From: G963668435 sp963668435
GTDB taxonomy: Bacteria > Latescibacterota > Latescibacteria > Latescibacterales > Latescibacteraceae
Assembly (NCBI GenBank): GCA_963668435.2
Contig: CAXXSC010000006.1
Location: 834,538-898,537 of the forward strand
Length of the DNA: 64,000 nucleotides
Direction: 5' to 3'
The stretch's first letter is position 1. Each line of letters begins with the position of its first letter. Shown here in pieces: positions 35,479 through 45,720 of the stretch. Both the position numbers and the translations under genes were made by a program. Under the pieces are notes generated by a model that had not been told where the DNA came from, searched no databases, and saw only the letters and a list, made by a program, of their open reading frames with translations.

Positions 35479-36556
35479 TCAGTACTTGATCTGGAACGTG
35501 ATCTGGCCGACAGACTCGATCGTGTCCTCGAAATCGTTTTCGCTGGCGATATCGTAATCGATCAGCACGTGGGCGTTTTTGCTGAGGTTACGGGCAATTC
35601 CGGCGACAATGCGCTGGACATTCGCGCCGCCGTCCGTATCGAAATTGTCGTAGCGTCCAATCAGGCTGAACATGCGCACCGGTTTCAGCTCGCAGAACAG
35701 CGAATAGCCGGACTGGTCAAGCGATCCTCCGGCAGAATCGACAGCGTCACCCTTGAAATCGCCGACACCGTCGTAATACATGGCAGTGGCGGTCACATGC
35801 GGCTCAACCAGCGAGAGGAACAGGGCGTTCATCTGCCAGTCGGGCGCGGCCTTGGTGTTGCCCTTGCCGGTCACACCGGTGTAGGAAACCTGGAATCCGG
35901 GCAGGGTTTCGGGCATCGGACGGCAGCTCAGACGGGCTTCCAGTGTCTTGTCGTTATTCTGCTCGATAGCGTGGTAGCCGCCGCCGTTGTAGGCACCCAG
36001 CGCGATACTGCCGTACTTGCCGGGATATTTGCTGCCTGCTTTCGCCTGCTGCTCTTTCGTGAGCTCGCCGCCGAAATTCGCCATGAATGTCATACCGAAA
36101 TCTGCCGAGCTGACAACGCTGTTACGTTCGAGGAACATGTAGCCCTGCAATACGGTAGCGGTTGATACTCTGCTCGAAATCGAGCCAGGGACGGTGCACG
36201 AGGCCGACCTCCACATGCGGCTTGTCGAACACCGAGACATCCGCAAAGGAGTAATCGATATAACAGTACTTGAAACGCATCTCGAGATCACCCTCGCCAT
36301 CGCCCTCGCGGTCGACCGAGATGTCCGGAGTCACCCGCCCGGTGAGACGTTCGCCAAGGCGGCGTTTTATATTGATGTAACCACGTTTGATCAGGAAACG
36401 GTTGCCGACATCACCCTCGGTGTCCTCGTTCTGGTACGATATGAATATCTCGCCGGATATTTCAGGCGGGTAATCGGCGGCATCTGCCTGTGCAGGCGAG
36501 GCGGCAAGGATAGTCAGAAACACAAGACAGGCTGTCAGTGCTGTTTTCAGTGACAT
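35479..36556 (-). pseudogene. outer-membrane porin (OprP/OprO-like), frameshifted
   Basis: Two overlapping minus-strand frames together encode a porin of about 358 residues. The first (from 36556) has a signal peptide ending SPAQADA and strands such as FLIKRGYINIKRRL and LTGRVTPDISVD, typical of phosphate-selective porins O/P. Near 36150 the frame changes: the sequence continues as LQGYMFLERNSVVSSADFGMTF in the next frame and ends with an aromatic residue (FQIKY), the usual last residue of outer-membrane barrels. One extra base in ATTGCAGGGC explains the break. It may be a true mutation or an assembly error. If intact, it would be a trimeric anion or general porin. Confidence 0.8.
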
Positions 36557-36674
36557 GGAGATGCCCTCCGCTAAATGGACAGGTATTGTTTTCGGGTTGG
36601 AAAGTACGGAATATCAGAGAAAAGCGCTGACAAAAGCTAACAAAACAGCAACGAAAACACAACAGTAATATTGA

Positions 36675-37130
36675 CATCACCGGCATCGGCGGGCATCGGC
36701 GGATGCTTTTCGTTTCTGCAAGGGATGTTCAGAATAAGCCGCTGTTGTCGCTGCGACGGCAACGCTGTCTGGTGAGATCACCGGCATCGGCGGATGCTTT
36801 TTGGTTAGAGGAGGATGTGCAGACCGATTCTCTGTTCGCCGTTTCGCCGCCGAACAACGAATCAAGTGTCACACCCCTATCAGAAATATAAAGGGTCCGC
36901 CGCTCCCCAGCGGGCCCTTTCTGGACAAGAAAGAAAGGTGATCAAGGGGTGAGTTCGGGTGGAAAGGTTGTGGTGCTCCTGAATCCTGTATTCTATCTTT
37001 TCTCGGCGTCTTTGCGTCTTTGCGGTGATTATTCCCCGCTGATCTCACCAGACAGGGTACGATGACGCAGCATCGTACATCGTCTCATCCTGCGCAAACC
37101 TGTCAGAAATAATAAGGGGCCGCCGCTCCC
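36675..37130. repeat. hairpin-repeat block between porin and membrane-protein genes
   Basis: Forward R1 units at 36682-36865 carry GCATC-stem first hairpins and TTGTCG/GGCAAC and TTCGCCG second hairpins. Reverse units at 36868-36920 and 37045-37135 carry GGGTC and GGGGC stems and TACGATG/CATCGTA. The reverse unit ends 20 bases from the stop of the minus-strand gene at 37155. A short CTTTGCGTCTTTGCGGTG phrase lies between them. No gene. Confidence 0.82.
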
Positions 37131-37154
37131 CTGGTCACCGGTGGTGCCTGTCGT

Positions 37155-37880
37155 CTATATTTCCATTGTGCGTTCGGCGACAGCATGGCGGGCGAAACGA
37201 AGTGCGAGGGCGATCATGAAGTAGCAGAAAATGCCGAGGAAAAGGTAGCCGATACGGTCGAGGATGATCCTGTCGAACACGGAGCGCATGTCCTGTGGAT
37301 AGATCGGGAGGCCGTGCAGCATAAAATGGCCGAGCTTGTCGGGACGGTTCCTGAGGCTCATGATGATTGTCCCCAGGTAATTGCCGATAAAAAAGTAAAG
37401 CCAGTATGTGAGTACCGATGCGATCATTGTTCGGGGTTTCAGCGCCCACTCGTCCAGCCACCAGGCGAAAACAGCCACAGTCAGCACGCGGTTGACATGG
37501 AACGGCCACATGGGAGTTCTGCTGAAATCCCCACTGGTAACAAAAGCATAAACGATTATGGTTAGCAGTGTTAACAGGAAAATGAAGGAGAAGAGGAAGG
37601 GGTGTATGCGGAGGATCCAAAGGCTTTCGCCTGTCTTAAGGCGTGTTCGCCACCGTTTCATCGCCAGCACAAGGATAAACGGGGAGACCAGCATGGATAC
37701 TATTATATCGAAATTGTCCGCAATAAAGACGAGGTTGTGAAGTTCCCGCAGGATAATACCTATAATTGTATACAGGATGAGTGATAAAAATATCACGGCG
37801 GCAGCTTTCCGCACGATCCCGCAGCAATCGTCCTGAGGAAGGCTTTCCGGCAAGCGTTTGAAATGAGAAACCTGTCCCAT
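37155..37880 (-). CDS. multi-pass membrane protein of unknown function
   Basis: The 241-residue protein has about six hydrophobic segments (near residues 27-45, 58-74, 92-113, 128-145, 150-172, 205-228) and a cytoplasmic-looking N-terminus (MGQVSHFKRLPESLPQDDCCG). Loops are short and basic. I find no motif naming a family. It stands alone between repeat blocks. An R1 unit in its own orientation begins about 20 bases after its stop and can act as terminator. The gap upstream (37881-38264) is AT-rich; it holds an interrupted inverted repeat (AACGCA...CTGGTA at about 37966-37986, TACCAGTGCGTT at about 38023-38034) and no convincing gene. Confidence 0.7.
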   Translation of the reverse strand: MGQVSHFKRLPESLPQDDCCGIVRKAAAVIFLSLILYTIIGIILRELHNLVFIADNFDIIVSMLVSPFILVLAMKRWRTRLKTGESLWILRIHPFLFSFIFLLTLLTIIVYAFVTSGDFSRTPMWPFHVNRVLTVAVFAWWLDEWALKPRTMIASVLTYWLYFFIGNYLGTIIMSLRNRPDKLGHFMLHGLPIYPQDMRSVFDRIILDRIGYLFLGIFCYFMIALALRFARHAVAERTMEI

Positions 37881-38264
37881 TTTTGTGCATTCCCTTATTA
37901 ACGGATCACGTTATACATATGATATTGTCAATATGGCCATATTACAAGTGTTTTTTTCAGTAACAACGCACCATATGTATTCTGGTATCTATTTGAGCAT
38001 AACGATAATATATCAATGAATACCAGTGCGTTATGAATGTCAGGCACCCTGCCAACGCCCTTTATGCCCGAGTCTTAAGAAAACTTAACAAAAATACTGA
38101 TGATTTTTTACCGGAAGCAAAACTTAATACTTCTTTGGTAAATATAATATCTATATGGGATGTTCATAGTAGCAGTTTACTGATCGCTGTGATAAGCCCG
38201 GACATAGGGTGCTGATCCCTTGCCGCGGCAGGAAAACGCGCGGACTCAAATCAGGAGGAAAAAA

Positions 38265-38505
38265 ATGAAAAAGAACCGCAGGGGCGCGGGGACGCAGAGA
38301 AAAACAGATTAAGGAAAAAAGAATAACCCCCTGTCGTTTCACGACATCCCCCTATGGAGGGGGATAGCCTGCGGCGCTTTGTGTGCAGGCAGGTATTTAA
38401 ATCACTCATCGTTGGTGTCGCCGCCCAGCGTTGTCGTCGTAGCGACAACAGTGGTTCTGTCTGCACATCCCTCGTAGAAATATAAAGCATCCGCTGATGC
38501 CCCAT
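38265..38505 (-). repeat. R3 and reverse R1 units upstream of the glycosidase gene
   Basis: A short CGCAGGGGCGCGGGGACGCAGAG phrase is followed by an R3 unit (CCCCCTGTCGTTTCACGACATCCCCC, about 38327) and an R1 unit in reverse with TTGTCG/CGACAA (about 38431-38450) and GCATC stems near 38488-38501. The gene at 38584 begins about 80 bases later. Confidence 0.8.
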
Positions 38506-38583
38506 TTTTAAAAGCTTTTGCGCACGGAATTTTGTATTTTAGGGGTGAAAATAAACGAAAAGCGGTGAAACGAAAGGATAACC

Positions 38584-39759
38584 ATGAAATTCAGCACTGC
38601 CAGACAACTCGCACTGAAACTCATTCTCGCGGCCGCGCTGCTCACCGGCGGCGTACAGCTCTATGCCGATTCGGCGACCGAGACAACGGTTACGCCGGGC
38701 CTTGTCTACCGGGAATTTGTCCGTGACAGCGGCCCCTGGGCGATACAGGTGCTCGAGCTCGACCGCAAGGCTTCCGGCCTGGGAGTCACCGCAGAACTCG
38801 GGCGCGGACAGGTGCTCGGCATCGAGCCGCTCGACAGCCTCATTATCCGCACCGAGCCGAAATTCGACAGCCTTGGCCGCGATGTTGTCGCCGCGATCAA
38901 TGCCGATTTCTACGCGCTGGCGAAAGGGCCGTTCCAGGGTGATCTGGTCGGGCTCTGCGTTTTCGATACGGAGCTGGTCAGCAGCCCGGTTAAACGGTCG
39001 GCGCTGGTGTTCAACGGCTCGGGCGACCCCGTGATCGACCGTTACAGCCTCGATGCCGCGCTGATCCGCGCAGATGGCAGCGAGTTCACTGTACGCGGTA
39101 TCAATCAGCACTGCCCGAAGGATGCGATAGTGGTGATCAACCAGTATTTCGGCCCTCAGACCCGCCCGCAGGATGGGCTGGTCGCGGTCAGGGCCACGCA
39201 TCTCAAGGACACACCCCTTGCGCTGGGAGGACGTCTTAATTTCGAGGTCAGCGCCCCGGCCTCCTCCGACAGTACATTCGAGGTTACCGATGACAGCCTG
39301 CTTTTCCTCGGCAGGGGCAAAGGCGCGGATTTCCTTGACGGGCTCAAGCGCGGCGAGACAGTCACGCTGGACATGTGGCTCGATCCCGATCCCGGCGCGG
39401 TCATGTCCGCTGTCGGCGGCACACCACGCCTTCTGCGCAACGGCGCGGTCTCCATCGAGGCGGACGCTGAAGGTATCTCCGAGGCATTTGTCACAAACCG
39501 TCACCCGCGAACGGCGTTCGGCTATAACGAGAGCACCATGTATTTCGTTACCGTGGACGGGCGCAGGGCAGGGCACAGCGCGGGTATGTCGCTTGATGAG
39601 CTCGCGGCGCTCATGCAGGAGCTCGGAGCCACCGAGGCGGTCAATCTCGACGGCGGCGGCTCGACAACCATGTGGGTCGAAGGCCAGATCAAGAACCGTC
39701 CCTCGGACAACCGTGTGCGCCCGATCGCCAACGCCCTCCTGATCTACAAGACGAAATAG
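38584..39759 (+). CDS. exported phosphodiester glycosidase family protein (NAGPA domain)
   Basis: The 391-residue protein has a signal peptide (to about residue 24, QLYA). It then shows the NAGPA/DUF2233 fold: VVAAINADFYAL (about 100), HPRTAFGYNESTMYFVTVDGRR and SAGMSLDELAALMQELGATEAVNLDGGGSTTM (about 305-365), the conserved Asp-Gly-Gly-Gly-Ser-Thr active-site loop. The human relative removes N-acetylglucosamine from phosphodiesters on lysosomal enzymes; bacterial members act on exopolysaccharide or teichoic-type phosphodiesters. AAAGGA precedes the ATG. It is followed by an R4-R1 composite. Confidence 0.92.
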   Translation: MKFSTARQLALKLILAAALLTGGVQLYADSATETTVTPGLVYREFVRDSGPWAIQVLELDRKASGLGVTAELGRGQVLGIEPLDSLIIRTEPKFDSLGRDVVAAINADFYALAKGPFQGDLVGLCVFDTELVSSPVKRSALVFNGSGDPVIDRYSLDAALIRADGSEFTVRGINQHCPKDAIVVINQYFGPQTRPQDGLVAVRATHLKDTPLALGGRLNFEVSAPASSDSTFEVTDDSLLFLGRGKGADFLDGLKRGETVTLDMWLDPDPGAVMSAVGGTPRLLRNGAVSIEADAEGISEAFVTNRHPRTAFGYNESTMYFVTVDGRRAGHSAGMSLDELAALMQELGATEAVNLDGGGSTTMWVEGQIKNRPSDNRVRPIANALLIYKTK

Positions 39760-39839
39760 GATTAAAAGATAGAAAGAAGAGTCACGAAGGCACAAACTGT
39801 TCAGGGATTAAGGAGAAGACCAGCGGGCGGATCGATTGA

Positions 39840-40205
39840 CCGACAGAATCTGTCCGGTCTTGCGACCGGCCAGTTGACGCTCCTCAGGGGCACCAACACT
39901 TGTTGGTTCCCCCTGAACCCCCTCCGCAAGGTGCCGAGGGCACTTTATGGTCTGATGTGAATGTGCAGAATGATGCGCTGTTCAGCCCTGCGAGGCTGAA
40001 CGCTGGCAGACGGGATCAGGGGAAAGACTGTCTGAACCGCTGGGGTCGATGATTAAAAGATAACCCCCTGAACCCACAGCCAGCGTTCGGCGGCGAAACG
40101 CCGAACAGCGTCTCATCTTGCACATGCATCACAGAAACAAAAAGGGCCCGCCGGCCCTTTTGGAGAGAGGCGCGGAGAGAACCGAAAATTCGGTTCTTTC
40201 CGCAA
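39840..40205. repeat. convergent repeat pair between 39759 and 40241
   Basis: A forward R4-R1 composite (CTGTCCGGTCTTGCGACCGGCCAG at about 39850, CCAACACTTGTTGG, GTGCC-GAG-GGCAC, TTCAGC/GCTGAA at about 39980) follows the plus-strand gene. A reverse unit (TTCGGCG hairpin near 40085-40107, GGGCCCGCCGGCCC, then the AACCGAAAATTCGGTT palindrome at about 40179-40198) follows the minus-strand gene. The two halves face each other, each belonging to the gene it ends. Confidence 0.87.
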
Positions 40206-40240
40206 TCCTTTCCTCTCGTACTTCTCTTTATTCTTTTTCC

Positions 40241-43200
40241 CTACTTGAGCAGGGTCAGTTTCTTCGTCAGGGTTGTGCCGCCTGCGCTGAGACGGGCGAA
40301 ATACATGCCGCTGGGCATTCCTGCCGCGCCCCAGTGACTGACATGCGCGCCTGCCGGGAGCCTGCCCTCGACCAGTGTGGCGACCCGCTGGCCCGCGACG
40401 CTGAATATCTCAAGCCTGACAACGCTTTCCGCGGGAATGTCGAACGGGATAGCGCAGGAGGGGTTGAACGGGTTGGGGAACGGCTCCGAGAGGGTGACCG
40501 CGACAGGTTTCTGGTTTGCCGCGACCGCGGTGGCGACCGAGGAGGCTATCTTGGCGCTTGCCATGTCATGCCCCACGCAGTCGATCCAGTAGTAGTAGGG
40601 GATGCCGTTTTTAGGCACCGCGAGGTCACGGTAGCTGGTCTGGTCGACTGTCACCGAGTCGATCAATGTGGCGTTCGCCGTTTCCCATTCGATGATCTCG
40701 TCCATCGTCTCGAAACTGTCGATCATGGCGATATCGCCCAGTTCCTCGGCGGTGGAGCGGTAGATGCGGTAATGGGTCGCGACAGGGCCGCCAGCGCTGG
40801 GCGAGGCTGTCCATGAGAGATCGAGCACATGGCCCTGGTCATTTTCCACATCACTGACCACGAAATCAGAGGGCGGATCGAGGCTGACCGTGATAGAGAA
40901 TTTCGCTGTCGGAAGCGGCGTGATATTGCCGTTGCCGTCCACCAGCTCGATATTGACATTGACATCGGTCATTGCTGTCTCTGAAAACTCGGCTAAGGTC
41001 TTGAACGCAGCCATGTAGAGAAGGCCGTTGGAGGCTGTGACCTGCTCCCCGCCAAGCTTCATATAGTCGACCGTGTAGGAACCGGGCTCATTATCCGAGG
41101 AGGGGATCGGTGAAATGGAATCGCCGGTCAGGGCCAACAGCGAATCCTCTTCTATGATCGTATCCACCCCGTTGACCGTGCGGTCGATGTCCGTGATATC
41201 AAGTCCCGTGTGTTTCAGCTCCAGTGACGCGGCGTCCCAAGTGAACGAGACCCGGTATCCCTGGAACGGAAGGGCCTTGTCGATATAGACCGCGAAACCG
41301 ACATATTTCGAGGGGCCGGGGTTCGATATCATGCTGACTGCCTGGTCGCCGGATTCGCTGAGCTTGGAATCGACAGTGACAACAGGCGTGTCGGGTTCGA
41401 CCGGTATGACCTCAAGCAGAACAGAAAGCGTATCGGTGGCGGCTTTCTGGTCAGAGGCGATAATTACGACCGGGGTGCCCTCGCTGTCGTCGCCCATTGC
41501 CGGTGTGCCGGACAGGAGACCGTCCTCGCTGATCGACAGCCATGCCGGGCCCTCGGCAAGCGCGAAAGATATCGTGTCGTTCGCGTCTGAATCGCTGGCG
41601 AGGACAGTCACATCGTATTCAGAGAAGAAAAATGCGGCGGGAAGCGAGGTGGTTTCGATCACCGGCGCGTGGTTCGTTGCCACAACAGCCAGCGCCACGC
41701 TGAGCGTGTCGGAGAATCCGTAGGTGTCGGTGACATAGAATGAGACCTGGCTTTCGCCGATGTCCGCTTTCACAGGTGTACCGGTCAGCATGTAGTCCTC
41801 GTCGAGGGACATCCATGCCGGGCTCTCGGTGAGCGTTACCGTGAAGGAATCGCCGTTGTCATCGTCCTCGACCGGGACAGCATAGTGGTACAGATGATCC
41901 TCGACTGCCTCGGGAAGGCTTGTGACCGCAATAACGGGCGCCGTGGGCGGGCCGGTGAGGATATGCTCGAAAGCGCCGATATCAGCGGGATAGACACGCT
42001 CGCTGCCCTCAAAATCGTAGAGTGTATCGCCGGGGCCCTCGAGTCCGCCACCGACAGCCGGGCTGAACGGTGTCAGGTGGAAATCGTTCGCGGCGGCGTT
42101 CACGAATGCCGGGTCGGCGACTATATTGCCGAAACTGTCGGCGGGGAAACCATTGATGTTTACGGTGTCCCCCGAACCGTAGGTGCTGCTGAAACCGGTG
42201 AAATTAACGCCGTCTTCATTGTGGAAAAGGCATTTCATCACAGACGGGCTGCCATCCATGAGAATGATGTTGTTGGCGCCGCTGTTGTAAAAAATGCAAC
42301 CCTGGATATGCGGCGAACCGCCCGCGACCGCGAGGCCGCTGCCGTTATCGTTACTGCTGGCAGCGATCGTTGAGTTCATCACTGTCGCCGTGTTCGTGCC
42401 GCCGAGATACAGCGCGTTGCCCTGTGATCCGGACGTGTTCCCGGTAAAGAGGCAGTTCTCGAATGTTACGCCCGACAAGGCCGCCGCGCCGCCGCCTCCG
42501 GCTGTCGCTTCATTGCCATCGAAATGGACATTTCTGATAAGCGCACTGCTGTTCTCGGCATAGAGGCCGCCGCCGGTATCGGCGCTGTTGTCGCTGATAA
42601 TGAGATTATCGAGCGTAGGCGAGGAGTTGCTGATATAGATGCCGCCGCCCTTGCTGGCGCTGCCGTTCATGACCGTGAAACCGGTGAGACGCGCCGCCAC
42701 ACTTTCTCCGCCCGCAAATGAAACGGCGCTTACGTCGCCGAGGCCCATGTTAGCACCGTCGATAACCGTGCTGTTGATATAGAAACTGTGCCCGGTGGTG
42801 AGGAAATACGAGGCAACCGTGACATCCTTGCCGTTGAAAGCGATATTTTCACTGTAGGTGCCCGGTGCGACGAGGATGGTGTCGCCGTCGGCAGAGGCGG
42901 TGATTGCTTTCGCGATGGTCGGGAAGAGCGCGGGAACCTCGATGAGCGTCCGCCTGGCGAGCATTGTCAAGTCCTCGAGCACCGTGTCGGCGCTGATATC
43001 GACAGTGACACCGTTCTCGAAGAAACCGTCCTTGAGGAATTTGGCGTAATATTTGTCGGCGGGGAGGATCAGCTTGTAGGTCCCGTCTCCGGCACTGACT
43101 GCCGTGCCGGTCACTGCTGTCGTATATGTTTCCGCGACTTTCGCCGCTTCGCCGACCCATTCGCTGTTGACCGCATGGAAACTGACCGTGACACCGCCGA

Positions 43201-44887
43201 GCTGCTGTCCGCCCTCGTCGAACACGCTGCCCGAAACGATCACGTGGTCGCTGGAATAGCAGGTGAACGCGGCGTCGCTGTCATCGGTGACCGCGTTGTT
43301 GTCCGTGTCGGTTATGCGTATAAGGCAGTTTTCGGAATCGATTTCCGGCATGGTGACCGTTGTTGTGCCGGTGTCCGACCTGACCTCCGCCACGAGGGTG
43401 CTCCAGTTCTGGCCGCCGTCGCTGGAAATCGCAATCTTGACCGTATCGACCGGCGCGCACTCCCATGCGAACTCGTAACTGCGGCCTGAGATCAGCTGTT
43501 CGCCACCGTTGGGTGACAGGACCGTGACATAGGGCGGAATGGGCTCGTCGAGCGCGCTCTCGAATGCGCCGAGATCGGGAACAGCGCCGCGCTCAACACC
43601 CTCGAGGTCGGTATCGGGCGAATCGAAAGAATCGCCTGCGCCGATCGCCGGGCTGTAATCAGCCAGGTGGAAATCGTCATTGATAACGTCCGCGAAAGAG
43701 GGGTCGATGGAGATATTGCCATAGGCATCGACCGAATCGCCCCTGGCGTTGACCGTAACCATACGTCCCACCCACTCGCCGCAGTTAAGGTAGTTGGTGC
43801 CGTTGTTCCAGAAATCCGAATTCTTGATCGAGGCTGTGCCGGAATCGATGGCACAGGCCGCGCCGCCGTCGTTGGCGCTCACGATGAGATTGTTTGCCTC
43901 GAAATTGAGGTTCACGCCATAAATCGCCGAGCCGCGGTTCGCCACCGTGTTTTTCGCGATACTCAGGCTGTTCATCGTCAGTGTCGAGCTGCGACCGTCG
44001 ATCGCCGCGCCGTAATCAGCCGTGTTGCCGGCGAAAAGGCTGTTGACCACTAAACCGATCGAGTCCTCTGCATAGAATCCGCCGCCGTAATCGGCCGTGT
44101 TGTCCTCGACAATCAGGCGTTTGAGCGTAACATCCGAGCCGCCGATGCAGGCGATACCGCCGCCCTTGTCAGCGCTGTTGCCCCTGATTACGCAGTCCTC
44201 GACTGTCGGGGTCGCACCCGAGACAAGGATGCCGCCGCCGAAGGTGGTGCCATTGCCCGCGGCGGGCTTGCCGCCGGTGACAGTGAATCCCTTGAGTGTC
44301 GCCGCCACCGATTCGCCGCCGCTGAAAATGACCGCGCGGGATGTCTGGCCGCCGTCGATAACCGTGCCGTCAATGACCGTTCTGTCGCCGGTGAGAATGA
44401 ACTTGGAGGCCACCAGGACATCCTTACCGCCGAAATCGAGCGTGCCGCTGTAATTACCCTGCTCGACCAAAATGGTGTCGCCCACCGCCGCCGCGTTGAC
44501 CGCCGCCTGGATGGTCGCGAAGAAATCGGGCACCGGGATACGGGTCGTGTGCGGGTACATGGTGACAGTCTGGAGCGTGGTTTCGGCATAGTAGGGCTGT
44601 TCCTCACGCGTGACCGTGAAAAAGTCATCCATTTCATAGGTCACCGTATAAATACCCTCCTCGATGGTTTTCGAGAACGAGCCCGAGCTCATCGAGGTCA
44701 CCGTGTAGACTTTCTCCGACGGCGCAGTACGCGTGAAAGTCACGGTCACACCGGAATGAATATCGGTGCCGTAAACCTGCACGGTGCCCTGCATGGTATA
44801 GAAAGCGGCGGAGGCGGTAAGGGGGAGGAGCAGCACAATCACAGAAAGCAGTGCCGCGAAAGAATTACGAAAAAAACAGAATTTCAT
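40241..44887 (-). CDS. large multidomain surface protein with two beta-helices and Por/FlgD-type tail
   Basis: The 1548-residue protein has, in order: a signal peptide (ending LTASA), a carboxypeptidase-regulatory-like domain, beta-helix 1 (about 115-450, starting VPDFFATIQAAVNAA), an Ig-like SPNGGEQLISG domain, a second regulatory-like domain (about 555-650), and beta-helix 2 (about 655-975, starting VPALFPTIAKAITAS). Next come two cadherin-like putative Ig domains (PEAVEDHLYHYAVPVEDDD; PAAFFFSEYDVTV), a cohesin-like domain (about 1185-1345), a fibronectin-III-like domain and the tail (PFPNPFNPSCAIPFDI ... PSGMYFARLSAG ... LTLLK). Regulatory domain plus beta-helix is an internal duplication. 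The layout suggests polysaccharide binding or cleavage outside the cell; no catalytic residues can be assigned. Confidence 0.9.
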   Translation of the reverse strand: MKFCFFRNSFAALLSVIVLLLPLTASAAFYTMQGTVQVYGTDIHSGVTVTFTRTAPSEKVYTVTSMSSGSFSKTIEEGIYTVTYEMDDFFTVTREEQPYYAETTLQTVTMYPHTTRIPVPDFFATIQAAVNAAAVGDTILVEQGNYSGTLDFGGKDVLVASKFILTGDRTVIDGTVIDGGQTSRAVIFSGGESVAATLKGFTVTGGKPAAGNGTTFGGGILVSGATPTVEDCVIRGNSADKGGGIACIGGSDVTLKRLIVEDNTADYGGGFYAEDSIGLVVNSLFAGNTADYGAAIDGRSSTLTMNSLSIAKNTVANRGSAIYGVNLNFEANNLIVSANDGGAACAIDSGTASIKNSDFWNNGTNYLNCGEWVGRMVTVNARGDSVDAYGNISIDPSFADVINDDFHLADYSPAIGAGDSFDSPDTDLEGVERGAVPDLGAFESALDEPIPPYVTVLSPNGGEQLISGRSYEFAWECAPVDTVKIAISSDGGQNWSTLVAEVRSDTGTTTVTMPEIDSENCLIRITDTDNNAVTDDSDAAFTCYSSDHVIVSGSVFDEGGQQLGGVTVSFHAVNSEWVGEAAKVAETYTTAVTGTAVSAGDGTYKLILPADKYYAKFLKDGFFENGVTVDISADTVLEDLTMLARRTLIEVPALFPTIAKAITASADGDTILVAPGTYSENIAFNGKDVTVASYFLTTGHSFYINSTVIDGANMGLGDVSAVSFAGGESVAARLTGFTVMNGSASKGGGIYISNSSPTLDNLIISDNSADTGGGLYAENSSALIRNVHFDGNEATAGGGGAAALSGVTFENCLFTGNTSGSQGNALYLGGTNTATVMNSTIAASSNDNGSGLAVAGGSPHIQGCIFYNSGANNIILMDGSPSVMKCLFHNEDGVNFTGFSSTYGSGDTVNINGFPADSFGNIVADPAFVNAAANDFHLTPFSPAVGGGLEGPGDTLYDFEGSERVYPADIGAFEHILTGPPTAPVIAVTSLPEAVEDHLYHYAVPVEDDDNGDSFTVTLTESPAWMSLDEDYMLTGTPVKADIGESQVSFYVTDTYGFSDTLSVALAVVATNHAPVIETTSLPAAFFFSEYDVTVLASDSDANDTISFALAEGPAWLSISEDGLLSGTPAMGDDSEGTPVVIIASDQKAATDTLSVLLEVIPVEPDTPVVTVDSKLSESGDQAVSMISNPGPSKYVGFAVYIDKALPFQGYRVSFTWDAASLELKHTGLDITDIDRTVNGVDTIIEEDSLLALTGDSISPIPSSDNEPGSYTVDYMKLGGEQVTASNGLLYMAAFKTLAEFSETAMTDVNVNIELVDGNGNITPLPTAKFSITVSLDPPSDFVVSDVENDQGHVLDLSWTASPSAGGPVATHYRIYRSTAEELGDIAMIDSFETMDEIIEWETANATLIDSVTVDQTSYRDLAVPKNGIPYYYWIDCVGHDMASAKIASSVATAVAANQKPVAVTLSEPFPNPFNPSCAIPFDIPAESVVRLEIFSVAGQRVATLVEGRLPAGAHVSHWGAAGMPSGMYFARLSAGGTTLTKKLTLLK

Positions 44888-45089
44888 GATGTGACCTCGC
44901 GTGATATTTTGATGTTGATGAAAAGTCGTGAATATTCGGGCATAATCCCACTAATCGGAAGATATAATTCTACCGTGAAATAATCAAGTGGAAATATACA
45001 ATATATTGTAGAAAATATTCCAAATTCCACAAGGTATGAGATTTTTTGCCGCAAATCAGGTAAAAAAAGGGCTTGAGAGTGGATATTAA

Positions 45090-45680
45090 TGGATTATGGG
45101 GAAAAGAAGGCACAAAAGCACAAAGGCACAGAGGAACGGAGAAAAGACAGTTCAATGATGAAAGATCAAGGATGAAGGGGGGGAATAGAAGATCACCCCC
45201 TGTCGTTTCACGACATCCCCCCTGAGTGAGGTGGGACGCCTGCGGCGCCTTTAATCAAAAGTATTCCTCGGGGCTTTTTCCGGGATTAAACATGTTTTTC
45301 CGGCCCCCTTCCTGTCACTTCGTGACATCCTTCCCTCAAAGGGTGCAGGCATCGGCAGATGCTTTTATTTAAAAAAACATGGCGCAGGATAGTCTTTGCA
45401 CCCCTTGACCCTTATGGGGGACACGAAGCACACCAGAAAGCCGCGAAAGCGCAAGGGTTAGGGGTAGGGAACAGATTTTGAAATCCCGGACTTCAATCCG
45501 GGGTAGTTCATTGTCCTGAGCAGGATATTATTGCGGCGCGGTATACAGGTCAGCGATTCAGACAGTCTTTTTCTTTCTTTGTGCCTCTGTGCCTTTGTGC
45601 CTCATCTATCTTTTAATCCGTGTCCATCCGCTCAATCCGTGGAATCCGTGTTCTATTCTCTCTTTTCCCCTGACCCCTGA
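45090..45680 (-). repeat. R3 units and short dispersed phrases
   Basis: The gap 44888-45720 has no gene. It holds a GGCACAAAAGCACAAAGGCACAGAGG phrase, R3 units with GTCGTTTCACGAC (about 45200) and GTCACTTCGTGAC (about 45312), a C-rich stretch with CCCTTATGGGGG, an ATTCAGACAG tail and CTGTGCCTTTGTGCC / CCGTGGAATCCGTG phrases. Confidence 0.75.
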
Positions 45681-45720
45681 TTCCTGGTTCCTTCTCTCCT
45701 TAATATATCCGCGGGGATTT

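Noticed and set aside
38033..38215. 60-codon open frame upstream of the NAGPA gene
   Set aside because: No ribosome-binding site and no recognisable features; the start lies in an inverted repeat.
38539..39795. 418-codon open frame opposite the NAGPA gene
   Set aside because: Shadow frame; the plus-strand protein has the full DGGGSTT active-site motif.
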